DNA of 64,000 nucleotides, taken from contig NZ_JAEULM010000047.1 of the NCBI RefSeq assembly GCF_016793825.1, positions 1 through 64,000 on the forward strand. Direction: 5' to 3'. This document shows, piece by piece, positions 1 through 11,493 of this stretch. The translations under genes and the position numbers were made by a program. This stretch comes from Sphingopyxis sp. (GTDB lineage: Bacteria > Pseudomonadota > Alphaproteobacteria > Sphingomonadales > Sphingomonadaceae). Every line of letters begins with the position of its first letter. The first letter of the stretch is position 1. The notes under the pieces are model-generated. The model was not told the origin of the DNA. It did not search any database and saw nothing but the letters and a program-made list of their open reading frames with translations.

Positions 1-1314
1 CGCGGCGTCGACAAGGACGAGCGCGCGGTCGCTATCGAGCGCGCTGAGATCGAGCGTCTCGCCAAGGACCGCGACGACGAGAAGGCGATCCTCGAGCGCA
101 GCTTCGCGACGCGCCTCAAGGAGCGGCTGCTCGGCCAGACCACGGCCGGCGGCTTGAAGGCGATCAAGCCCGGCACCAAGCTGACCGACGAGGTCCTGGC
201 CGAGTTCACGCCGGGCCAGTGGCGACAGATCGCCATCAAGAGCGACAAGACCGAAGGCGAGATCGAGGCGATCAAGAAGCAATACGACGAGTCTGTTAAG
301 GCACTCGAGAAGCGCTTCGAGGACAAGGTCGAGAAGCTGCAGCGCGGCGATGAACTGCCGCCGGGCGTGATGAAGATGGTCAAGGTCTTCGTCGCGGTGA
401 AGCGCAAGCTGCAGCCCGGCGACAAGATGGCCGGTCGTCACGGCAACAAGGGCGTCATCAGCCGCATCATGCCGGCCGAGGACATGCCTCATCTCGAGGA
501 CGGCAGCCCGGTCGACGTGGTGCTCAATCCGCTGGGCGTGCCCAGCCGCATGAACGTCGGTCAGATTCTCGAAACGCATCTGGGCTGGGCTTCGGCCACG
601 CTCGGCCGCGAAATCGGGCAGATGGTCGATAAGGTCCGTCGCGGCACGGCCAAGCCCGCCGATCTTCGCAAGAAGATGGAGAAGGTCTACGCCAAGGAAG
701 AGCTCAAGGAAGGCGGGCGCGAGCTCGAGGACGCCGAGCTCATCGACCTTGGCGAGAACGTGCGCCGCGGCGTGCCGATGGCCACGCCCGTGTTCGACGG
801 TGCCCGCGAAGCGGACATCAACGCGATGCTCGAACAGGCGGGTCTCGCCCACACCGGTCAGGTGTGGCTGACCGACGGCCGTACGGGCGAGCGTTTCGAC
901 CGTCCCGTCACCGTCGGCTACATCTACATGCTGAAGCTGCACCACTTGGTCGACGACAAGATCCACGCGCGTTCGATCGGTCCGTACAGCCTCGTCACCC
1001 AGCAGCCGCTGGGCGGTAAGGCGCAGTTCGGCGGACAGCGCTTCGGTGAAATGGAGGTCTGGGCGCTCCAGGCCTATGGCGCGGCATACACGCTGCAGGA
1101 AATGCTGACGGTGAAGTCCGACGACGTGATCGGCCGCACCAAGGTTTACGAAGCGATCGTCAAGGGCGACGACACCTTCGAGGCCGGCATTCCCGAAAGC
1201 TTCAACGTGCTCGTCAAGGAAATGCGCTCGCTGGGCCTCAACGTCGAGCTTTCGTCCTACTCGGACGAAGATCCCGACGAAGGTCCGGACGCTCTTCCCG
1301 AAGCCGCCGAATAA
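1..1314 (+). CDS. rpoB: RNA polymerase beta subunit, C-terminal part
   Basis: This is the last 437 residues of the beta subunit of DNA-directed RNA polymerase. The gene begins before the window, and the reading frame is open from base 1. Conserved C-terminal beta blocks are visible: [20 protein letters not shown] around residue 150, [15 protein letters not shown] soon after, and [20 protein letters not shown] near residue 335, which leads into the clamp region that contacts beta-prime. The rifampicin-binding cluster lies upstream of the window. The stop TAA is 55 bases before rpoC, so the two are one operon as in nearly all bacteria. The acidic tail after the last conserved block is ordinary for alphaproteobacteria. 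Confidence 0.99.
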   Translation, partial: RGVDKDERAVAIERAEIERLAKDRDDEKAILERSFATRLKERLLGQTTAGGLKAIKPGTKLTDEVLAEFTPGQWRQIAIKSDKTEGEIEAIKKQYDESVKALEKRFEDKVEKLQRGDELPPGVMKMVKVFVAVKRKLQPGDKMAGRHGNKGVISRIMPAEDMPHLEDGSPVDVVLNPLGVPSRMNVGQILETHLGWASATLGREIGQMVDKVRRGTAKPADLRKKMEKVYAKEELKEGGRELEDAELIDLGENVRRGVPMATPVFDGAREADINAMLEQAGLAHTGQVWLTDGRTGERFDRPVTVGYIYMLKLHHLVDDKIHARSIGPYSLVTQQPLGGKAQFGGQRFGEMEVWALQAYGAAYTLQEMLTVKSDDVIGRTKVYEAIVKGDDTFEAGIPESFNVLVKEMRSLGLNVELSSYSDEDPDEGPDALPEAAE

Positions 1315-1327
1315 TATCTTTTCCTCA

Positions 1328-1352
1328 CCCCTCCCGCCCGCGGCGGGAGGGG
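1328..1352. repeat. Perfect hairpin in the rpoB-rpoC gap
   Basis: Eleven-base arms (CCCCTCCCGCC and its complement) flank a 3-base loop. No T-run follows, so it does not look like an intrinsic terminator. The same core, CCCCTCCCG with its complement, recurs at 26699-26720, which points to a small dispersed palindrome. An mRNA-processing or stability role is only a guess. Confidence 0.7.
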
Positions 1353-1369
1353 AAGAGTGGAGCTAGAAT

Positions 1370-5650
<4,281 letters not shown>

Positions 5651-5681
5651 GCCCCTCGGCCTTCCCGGCCTGACAGAAACA

Positions 5682-5717
5682 AGCCCCGCCGGAGCGATCC
5701 GGCGGGGCTTTTTCTTT
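5682..5717 (+). terminator. Intrinsic terminator after rpoC
   Basis: A 12-base stem (AGCCCCGCCGGA with its complement) and a GCGA loop are followed by a T-rich run, 32 bases after the rpoC stop. It closes the rpoBC operon. Confidence 0.92.
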
Positions 5718-5764
5718 GCCGCCAAGCTGATAGCCTTTGTCGTCATCAGGCAAGGAGAGCGACG

Positions 5765-6469
5765 ATGCGGGAATATCTATTCGGGGTGACCCTGCTGCTG
5801 GGGGTCGCCGTGCCGGTACAGGCGCAGGACAACAGCAACATCGAGGGCGAAGTGGTCGTCACGGCGCAGCGGGCGTCGGCCGATTATCTGTCCGACGAAC
5901 AGACGGTGGTGGGGCTGCGCCGGACCGCCGACAGCGCGATCCAGCCCGTGCGCTTCACCTCGGACTCGCGCGACGAGGATATGCGCAAGCAGGAGATTCA
6001 CGCCATGCTCGAAGCCGCGATCCGCCGCGCCGACGGCGCTGGCGTCGAGCTTGTCACCGGCGAGTTCGAACTGACCCGACTGACGCTCGCCAATTTCAAG
6101 GATCTGGTTTTCGGGCGCGGGTCGCGACCCGACACGAGCGAGATCGAACTATATGTGAAGGCAAAACTCGCGGGGTCGGTCGGCAGCGCGCAGGGCCGGA
6201 TCGACAGCTTTATCAAGGCGGTTCCACCCAGCGGCCGTGCGCTGCTGGAAAAGAATGGGGGCATCACGCTGACGATCATCAATCCCGACCAGTATCGGCC
6301 GGAGATCTTGAAGCTGGTCGCCGCCGAAGCGCTGAAGACGGCGGGAGCCTTTGGGCCCGACTATGGGGTCGAGGTCGCGGGGCTCAACGAACAACTGATC
6401 TGGGCGCAGGCGAGCGCGACGGAGGTGTTCCTGTACATTCCCTATCGCTTCACAGTGCGACCAAAATGA
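5765..6469 (+). CDS. Exported hypothetical protein with a TonB-plug-like N-terminus
   Basis: I do not recognise the family. The protein has 234 residues and a clear Sec signal peptide, with cleavage expected after VQA at about residue 20. The mature N-terminus carries EVVVTAQR (residues 29-36), a sequence very common at the start of TonB-dependent receptor plug domains in sphingomonads. The rest is far too short for a receptor barrel and shows no plug. Residues 60-180 look like an alpha/beta periplasmic domain with repeated 'ELT..TLANFKDLVFG' and 'SFIKAVP' type segments. GGAG lies 6 bases before the ATG. It stands alone after the rpoC terminator and converges with the next gene. Confidence 0.75.
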   Translation: MREYLFGVTLLLGVAVPVQAQDNSNIEGEVVVTAQRASADYLSDEQTVVGLRRTADSAIQPVRFTSDSRDEDMRKQEIHAMLEAAIRRADGAGVELVTGEFELTRLTLANFKDLVFGRGSRPDTSEIELYVKAKLAGSVGSAQGRIDSFIKAVPPSGRALLEKNGGITLTIINPDQYRPEILKLVAAEALKTAGAFGPDYGVEVAGLNEQLIWAQASATEVFLYIPYRFTVRPK

Positions 6470-6492
6470 AAGGAACCGCGAGGGCGACGACC

Positions 6493-7503
6493 CTAGAGAA
6501 TGTCGATCGCCTGCAGCCAGTTTTCGACAAGGAGCGGCCATTCCGTCACGGGGTCGGTGGTGCGCCTGAGGCCGAAGGCATGGCCTCCCTTGGCGAAAAG
6601 ATGGACCTCCGACGGCACGCCCGCGGCATCGAGGGCGCGGGCATAGACGGTGCTGTTGCAGACATCGTCGACCGGATCATTCCATGCCTGCAGAATGAAG
6701 GTCGGCGAGCTGTTCTTCGTGACGGGCAGACCGGGGTCGAGCGTGCCGCCGGACCGGCATAAATGGCCGGGATAGAGCGCGACGGCGAAGTCGGGGCGGC
6801 TGCTGACAGTGTCCGCGGTATCGACCGCCTTATAGGCCGGTTCGAAAATGCTGCTCGTCTGGGCGACCAGATAGCCGCCCGCCGACATGCCGATCACGCC
6901 GATCCTGGCGGGGTCTATGTTCAAGGCCTTCGCCCGCGCCCGCACAAGGCGTATCGTACGCTGTGCGTCCTGAAGCGCGCGCGGATACTCCGGCGTGATG
7001 TGGCACTTGCAATCGCGATCCCAATAATGGGCGCTTTTGGGGACGCGATATTTGAGCAGGATGCACGTGATGCCCTTCGCCGTCATCCAGTCGCAGATTT
7101 CGGTGCCTTCGAGATCCATCGCCAGCATCTGGAACCCGCCGCCGGGGAACACGACCATGGCCGCGCCGCTGTTTTTCACTGTGGGTGGAAATATGGTCAT
7201 GGTGGGAACCGTCACGTCGTGGACGGCCGTATAGTGACGCCCCGCGACAAGACCGCGTGACGTCTCGCTTCGTTCGGCCGGCTGGGAAACACCCGCCATA
7301 TCGGGGGGCACGTCCGGCCATATCGGTATCTGCGTCCGCCCGGCAGGAGGTTGCCAGGGGCCGGACGGAGGGGCGGCGACCTGCGCTGATGCGGGACTCT
7401 CCGCTCGTGCCGGCCCGGTCGGGGCCTTTCCGCCTGCAATGGTGCTGCCCACCAGGCCCAGCAACACCGGCAAGCATGCGATCATCATCCAAATCCGGCC
7501 CAC
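6493..7503 (-). CDS. Exported alpha/beta hydrolase (esterase-like)
   Basis: This is an alpha/beta-hydrolase of the acetyl-esterase/BD-FAE type, probably acting on ester bonds of small substrates in the periplasm. The oxyanion-hole loop FPGGGF and nucleophile elbow GMSAGG (Ser near residue 207) are present. Candidate acid residues in WNDPVDDV and a catalytic His in GGHAFGL (about residue 308) complete the triad. The N-terminus is a signal peptide or membrane anchor followed by an Ala/Pro linker. I chose the GTG at 7503 because AGGGAGAGA lies just upstream; an ATG 18 codons earlier lacks a binding site. It converges with the preceding gene with a 23-base gap. Confidence 0.85.
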   Translation of the reverse strand: MGRIWMMIACLPVLLGLVGSTIAGGKAPTGPARAESPASAQVAAPPSGPWQPPAGRTQIPIWPDVPPDMAGVSQPAERSETSRGLVAGRHYTAVHDVTVPTMTIFPPTVKNSGAAMVVFPGGGFQMLAMDLEGTEICDWMTAKGITCILLKYRVPKSAHYWDRDCKCHITPEYPRALQDAQRTIRLVRARAKALNIDPARIGVIGMSAGGYLVAQTSSIFEPAYKAVDTADTVSSRPDFAVALYPGHLCRSGGTLDPGLPVTKNSSPTFILQAWNDPVDDVCNSTVYARALDAAGVPSEVHLFAKGGHAFGLRRTTDPVTEWPLLVENWLQAIDIL

Positions 7504-7644
7504 GGCTCTCTCCCTGCTTTGTGGAGGTAGGCTATTGGTTGGCCGGCTGCCCCACAAACGATATAAAATTCGGTAAGGCCCGAGATTCTCTCATGGCTTT
7601 CCCGCTTCGTTCACGGCGCGGGTGGGGTGGTCGTCCACCATATG

Positions 7645-7676
7645 AAAAGGGCCCACCGGGGTGACCGGTGAGCCCT
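7645..7676 (-). terminator. Intrinsic terminator after the PspC gene
   Basis: Read on the minus strand, an 11-base stem (GGGCTCACCGG with one wobble in its partner) is followed by TTTT. It lies 65 bases beyond the end of the PspC-domain gene. Confidence 0.75.
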
Positions 7677-7741
7677 TGGTCCTTTGGGAATGTGCGGGCC
7701 GGTGCGACGGCGCTTGGTGGAAGCGGCCGGCCCGGGCTGTC

Positions 7742-7921
7742 CTAGGGCGCGAGGATCGCGACGGCGAGGTACAGCAGCAGAGGCAGGCCGAAGCCGAGCA
7801 GCGTCAGGGCAACAAAGGCGACGCGCGTCCACAAGACATCGATGCCGAACTGGTCTGCCATGCCGGCGCACACGCCGAAGATCATGCCGTTGCGACGATT
7901 CTTGCGAAAACCCTGGTTCAT
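7742..7921 (-). CDS. PspC-domain small membrane protein
   Basis: This 59-residue protein consists almost entirely of a PspC domain: a short basic N-terminus, the GMIFGVCAGMADQFGID signature and a single long hydrophobic helix at the C-terminus. PspC proteins sit in the inner membrane and take part in phage-shock or membrane-stress responses. No pspA or pspB is present in the window, so it is a solitary copy. The ATG at 7921 has GGAAAGGA upstream. It lies 59 bases after a 42-residue membrane peptide gene on the same strand, and the two share the terminator at 7645. Confidence 0.85.
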   Translation of the reverse strand: MNQGFRKNRRNGMIFGVCAGMADQFGIDVLWTRVAFVALTLLGFGLPLLLYLAVAILAP

Positions 7922-7980
7922 GTCTTTCCTTTCCATCCCGGCCGCAAGGGCCGGCGTTTCTGGCGGCGTCCGGGGGCTGG

Positions 7981-8109
7981 TCAGGCGACCAGCCCACCGA
8001 AGTGCGCGGCGTTCGGGCCGACGGCGGCGAGGAACATCAGCGAGCAGTAAAGCGAGGCAGCGGCAGCGATCGCATAGCTCTTGAACGAGTCGATATTGAA
8101 ATGGGCCAT
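7981..8109 (-). CDS. 42-residue hydrophobic peptide upstream of PspC
   Basis: This short ORF encodes MAHFNIDSFKSYAIAAAAS followed by a hydrophobic alanine/leucine-rich stretch, and ends in HFGGLVA. One membrane helix is likely. A strong binding site, AGGAAGGA, lies 7 bases before the ATG, much better than expected by chance. The coding sequence ends 59 bases before the PspC gene on the same strand, so co-expression is likely. I cannot assign a function. The binding site and the operon position make a real gene more likely than not. Confidence 0.7.
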   Translation of the reverse strand: MAHFNIDSFKSYAIAAAASLYCSLMFLAAVGPNAAHFGGLVA

Positions 8110-8419
8110 GATTTTGTCCTTCCTGTATGGTGTCTGCCGGGTCATCCGGTAGATACCCAGTGTGTTGCAGGAGGCGTGCCAATTTCATTCATTGGCGGTT
8201 AACTGCGGATTTTGGCTTCTCGAAATTTTGTTTCAACGAGATTTTTGCGGTGATATGGTGAAAATTGCCGATTATGGGAAATTTATATTATCGTCGTCCT
8301 GGGCTTGATCGGGGGTCCCGCTTGCTCCCGTCGCTGAGCCGGATCCCGCATCAAGTCCGGGATGACGAGAACGTTGAAGGCTGGCGCGGGGCGGGTGCGT
8401 GCGGTAGTCGCAATCGGAC
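8110..8419. other. Intergenic region between the PspC pair and recF
   Basis: The first 180 bases are unusually AT-rich for this genome (runs of A and T around 8215-8290). They probably hold the divergent promoter of the minus-strand membrane-peptide genes; I could not fix a convincing -35/-10 pair. The remainder is the inverted repeat at 8292-8367. Confidence 0.6.
8292..8367. repeat. Imperfect dispersed inverted repeat (CGTCATCCCGG family)
   Basis: The right arm (8341-8367) reads GGATCCCGCATCAAGTCCGG then GATGACG. The left arm (8292-8318) is its imperfect complement. Related arms occur at 12935-12978 and 16430-16507. All lie between genes, as expected for a REP-like element. Confidence 0.7.
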
Positions 8420-9532
8420 ATGACGCTCGTCCGCCTCTCGCTGACCGATTTTCGCAATCATGCCGGCGCGGATATGGCGGCGACATCGGGCCTCGTTGCG
8501 CTCTACGGCGACAACGGCGCGGGCAAGACCAACATATTGGAGGCGATCTCGCTGCTCGCCCCGGGTCGCGGGCTCCGCCGCGCGGCGCTGTCGGACATGG
8601 TCCGGGACGGCGCGAGCGGCGGTTTTGCGATCTTCGCGGAAGTGACATCCGGGCCGGACCTGGCGCCGGTCGCGCTGGGGACGGGGATTGAGCCCGCCCA
8701 TCTGGGACGGCGGATCGTGCGCATCAACGGGGCTTCCGCCGCGGCGGCTTCGCTGGGTGAATGGGTTGCGGTGCTGTGGCTTACCCCGGCGATGGACCGG
8801 TTGTTCGTCGAGACAGCGGGCAACCGGCGGCGTTTCGTCGACCGGCTGGTGCTGGCGCTGGATCCGCGGCACGCGCAGCATGGAAACCGGTACGAAGCGG
8901 CGCTTCGCGCGCGCGGCAAGTTGCTTGCCGATCCGGCCCAGGCCGATCAGCAATGGCTGGCGAGTCTGGAGGCGCAGCTCGCCGAACATGGTGCGGCGAT
9001 GGATGCCGCGCGGCAGCGCGCGCTGGCCGCCCTGTCGGCTGAGCTGGCCGGGCTGCCCGACGCGCCCTTCGCGCGACCGATCCTGACGCTGGTCAACAGC
9101 GAGGGTGCGGCGCGCGATGCGCCTTATGACGTCGATGCGCTGAAAGAGCTGTTCGCCGCGCGGCGTCGGATCGATGCTGCGGCCGGCCGCGCGACCGCAG
9201 GGCCGCACCGCGACGATCTGTCGGCCGTTCACGCCGCGACGGGGCGCACGGCGGCGCGTTGTTCGACCGGCGAGCAGAAGGCGATGCTGTTGTCGCTTAT
9301 CCTAGCGCACAGCGATTGCGTGGCGCGACTGCGCGGAGCGCGGCCGGTGTTGCTGCTCGACGAGGTCGCGGCGCACCTCGACCCGACCCGCCGCGACGCG
9401 CTATACGAGCGCCTTGCGGGGCAGGGGGGACAGGCGTGGCTTACGGGGACCGAGGCTGCGTTGTTCGATGCCATGCCGGGCCCGGTGACGCGCTTTCAGG
9501 TCGCGGGTGGGCGCATCAGCCCTTCGGTTTGA
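8420..9532 (+). CDS. recF: DNA replication and repair protein RecF
   Basis: RecF is an SMC-like ATPase that loads RecA at gapped DNA together with RecO and RecR. The 370-residue length is normal. The start MTLVRLSLTDFRNH is typical, the Walker A motif YGDNGAGKTN lies at residues 29-38, and an ABC signature (STGEQKAM) is near residue 284. Walker B with LLLDEVAAHLD follows about 30 residues later. It is not beside dnaN or gyrB here, as is common in alphaproteobacteria. The 3' end overlaps a convergent small ORF by 17 bases. Confidence 0.97.
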   Translation: MTLVRLSLTDFRNHAGADMAATSGLVALYGDNGAGKTNILEAISLLAPGRGLRRAALSDMVRDGASGGFAIFAEVTSGPDLAPVALGTGIEPAHLGRRIVRINGASAAAASLGEWVAVLWLTPAMDRLFVETAGNRRRFVDRLVLALDPRHAQHGNRYEAALRARGKLLADPAQADQQWLASLEAQLAEHGAAMDAARQRALAALSAELAGLPDAPFARPILTLVNSEGAARDAPYDVDALKELFAARRRIDAAAGRATAGPHRDDLSAVHAATGRTAARCSTGEQKAMLLSLILAHSDCVARLRGARPVLLLDEVAAHLDPTRRDALYERLAGQGGQAWLTGTEAALFDAMPGPVTRFQVAGGRISPSV

Positions 9533-9836
9533 CCGTGACCCAGATGCTGATCGGCGCGGCGAATTTTCCGGGAGCGGGTTTGCCGACGTCGATGCGTTCG
9601 GCGGTGACGAGTTCGCCGGTTTCAAGCGTAAAGCTGGCCCACGGCTTCGGCATGCGATTGAAGCTCATTTTCTGGAGCGGCTGGCCGGTGGCGGCGTTCA
9701 TGATCGTTGCGATGATTCCCATACCGCACGGGTAGCGACGCGCGCTCGATTCTGTCCAGCCCGAAGGAAAGGAATGTCGGGAGACGACCGGTTGCGGGCA
9801 ATCAAAAGTTAGCCGCCGGTCAAGTCCGTTCCACAC
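9516..9836 (-). CDS. Small hypothetical protein (uncertain)
   Basis: I do not recognise this 106-codon ORF. The C-terminal half (ASFTLETGELVTAERIDVGK followed by PAPGKFAAPISIWVTVKPKG) reads like a folded beta-rich protein. The ORF opens two codons after a stop. Its first possible start is a GTG that overlaps the preceding zinc-ribbon gene by 28 bases, and no good ribosome-binding site is visible there or at the later ATG (9722). It could be a short conserved protein, or the 3' remnant of a larger gene. Overlap with the recF end is 17 bases. Confidence 0.4.
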   Translation of the reverse strand: MWNGLDRRLTFDCPQPVVSRHSFPSGWTESSARRYPCGMGIIATIMNAATGQPLQKMSFNRMPKPWASFTLETGELVTAERIDVGKPAPGKFAAPISIWVTVKPKG

Positions 9837-10117
9837 TTGCTACAAGCGGCTGCGGGCCACGGTACGCTCCAACCAAATCCGCGTATAAAAACGGAACGGC
9901 CACATTGCGGGCAGGAAATGAGAAAACTTCTTAGGCCGAAATAGAGCAGCCAAATGATCGTCAAAGGTACGATCACCGCGAACAAAGCGTTGGACCGTAG
10001 CCCCAGTGCATGGGCTGCTAACGGCACACCCCAAATGACCGCGACGCCAAAAAGAGCGGCTGCCGCCAGATGGCGTTTGCCGCGCTTGTAAGCGCTTCCC
10101 GATTGGGCCTTTTTCAT
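9809..10117 (-). CDS. Two-helix membrane protein with a C-terminal zinc ribbon
   Basis: This 102-residue protein has a basic N-terminus, two hydrophobic helices (about residues 17-35 and 43-62) and two CxxC pairs, CPQCG and CSKCG, separated by about 20 residues. That pattern predicts a zinc ribbon at the membrane surface. Function is unknown; such proteins are common near envelope genes in proteobacteria. The G+C content is visibly lower than in its neighbours, which may mean a more recent origin. Its stop overlaps the start region of the next minus-strand ORF. Confidence 0.7.
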   Translation of the reverse strand: MKKAQSGSAYKRGKRHLAAAALFGVAVIWGVPLAAHALGLRSNALFAVIVPLTIIWLLYFGLRSFLISCPQCGRSVFIRGFGWSVPWPAAACSKCGTDLTGG

Positions 10118-10172
10118 TCTTCAATGATAGTGAAGATCGCGTCCGCTTCCCACCTCAAAGCAGACGTTGCGA

Positions 10173-10517
10173 TCAGAGGATTTCGCGTACCAGGTCCTGC
10201 GGACGGCAATAACGGACGCCTTTATCGGTTTCGACAAAGGGCCGGTTCACATAGGCGGGGTTTGCCACCATCGCGGCGATGATCGCGTCTTCGCCTGCAT
10301 CCTGCAAACCGCGTTCCTCGGCATCGGTTCCGCGCAGGCGGAGCGCCTCGCGCGCCGTCAGGTTCGCATCCGCGAAGAGCTGGCGCAGCTTGCCGGCGGT
10401 GTAGGGGGTCTTCAGATATTCGACCACTTCGACCTCGACGCCCGGCGTTTCTTCCAGGATCGTGAGTGTCTTGCGCGAGGTGCCGCAAGCGGGGTTGTGC
10501 CAGATCGTTGCTTTCAT
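10173..10517 (-). CDS. arsC: ArsC-family arsenate reductase (glutaredoxin-dependent type)
   Basis: This 114-residue thioredoxin-fold protein belongs to the ArsC family, which reduces arsenate to arsenite using glutathione and glutaredoxin. The active-site loop HNPACGTSR holds the catalytic cysteine near residue 11. The downstream arsenate-binding arginine region appears as NRPFVETDKGVRYCRP, where arsenate reductases usually have RP(I/F)V. There are no ars transporters or ArsR nearby, so the role may be that of the housekeeping, chromosomal form. The ATG is followed immediately by the motif region, so the start is secure. Confidence 0.9.
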   Translation of the reverse strand: MKATIWHNPACGTSRKTLTILEETPGVEVEVVEYLKTPYTAGKLRQLFADANLTAREALRLRGTDAEERGLQDAGEDAIIAAMVANPAYVNRPFVETDKGVRYCRPQDLVREIL

Positions 10518-10687
10518 GCGCCGGGTCCTAACGAGAGCTTACAGCAGCGTAAACCCGCTATTCATGGCATATATGGCACATCCTACGGCATGAAGGGGAA
10601 CCACCAGCTTGCCTTTCGCGGTCCGAACCACGACTTATGCAAGGTCGACGGACCGCCAGAGGCGGCCATTGCGGGGTTGCTGTTTAC

Positions 10688-11455
10688 GTGAACGAATTGA
10701 TCGATCGGCGAAAGTTGCTGGCAGGCATGGCGGGCGTGGGGGCGTTGGCCGCGACGTCGGCGCGCGCCGCCCCGCTGGCCGACTGGATCGCCCAGACGTC
10801 GCCATCGGCGGCCTTTCCGCCCCCGACACCGGTGCAGTCGCCGGTCGACTATCTCGATGTCGCGCGCCGGCAGCTCGCATTGCAGGCGCGCAATATTCAT
10901 CAGAGCGACCGTGTTGGCATCGTCGATTTCGGCCTGCCCTCGTCGCGCCCGCGCTTCGCGCTCGTCGACATGGTCGCGGGCAAGATCGAGATGTTCCCGG
11001 TGACTCACGGCCGCGGATCCGACCCGCAGCATGACGGTTGGCTCAAGCGCTTTTCGAACGCGCCGGGTTCGCTCGCCTCGTCGCGCGGCGCCTATCGCAC
11101 CAGCGATTATTATTGGGGATCCAACGGATCGTCGATGCGGCTCGCGGGACTGGAACCCGACAACAACAACGCCGACATGCGCGCGATCGTCATCCACGGT
11201 GCCTGGTACGCCGACCCGTCGTTGATCGCGACTCAGGGCAAGCTCGGGCGAAGCGAGGGCTGTTTCGTGTTCGGCGAGGAATTGCTGCCGATGGTCCTCT
11301 ACAAGCTGGGGCCGGGGCGTCTGCTTTTCGCGGACAAGCTCAGCGTGCCGCCACCGGCGCCGCTGTTCCAGATGCCGCCCGCGGATCCGTTGCCGGGGAC
11401 GGAGAATATCATACGAACCAGCGCGGGCAGCGTCATCCCGAAGACGGCGGACTGA
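10688..11455 (+). CDS. Murein L,D-transpeptidase catalytic-domain protein (YkuD_2 type), Tat-exported
   Basis: This 255-residue protein is a predicted peptidoglycan L,D-transpeptidase of the YkuD_2 family. The N-terminus reads NELIDRRKLLAGMAGVGALA, a twin-arginine (Tat) signal followed by an ARAAP cleavage site. The catalytic segment has IHGAWY and then LGRSEGCFVF, with the nucleophilic cysteine near residue 192. I chose the GTG at 10688, which gives a compact Tat signal; an ATG 17 codons earlier adds an unrelated basic stretch. It converges on a second, YcbB-like L,D-transpeptidase with a 38-base gap. Confidence 0.85.
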   Translation: MNELIDRRKLLAGMAGVGALAATSARAAPLADWIAQTSPSAAFPPPTPVQSPVDYLDVARRQLALQARNIHQSDRVGIVDFGLPSSRPRFALVDMVAGKIEMFPVTHGRGSDPQHDGWLKRFSNAPGSLASSRGAYRTSDYYWGSNGSSMRLAGLEPDNNNADMRAIVIHGAWYADPSLIATQGKLGRSEGCFVFGEELLPMVLYKLGPGRLLFADKLSVPPPAPLFQMPPADPLPGTENIIRTSAGSVIPKTAD

Positions 11456-11493
11456 CGCCAAAGCGTCGGCTTATCGCCGTCAACGGGACGCGA

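Noticed and set aside
10590-10691. A 33-codon frame overlapping the GTG of the YkuD_2 gene
   Set aside because: No ribosome-binding site and no recognisable peptide. The 4-base overlap alone is not enough.
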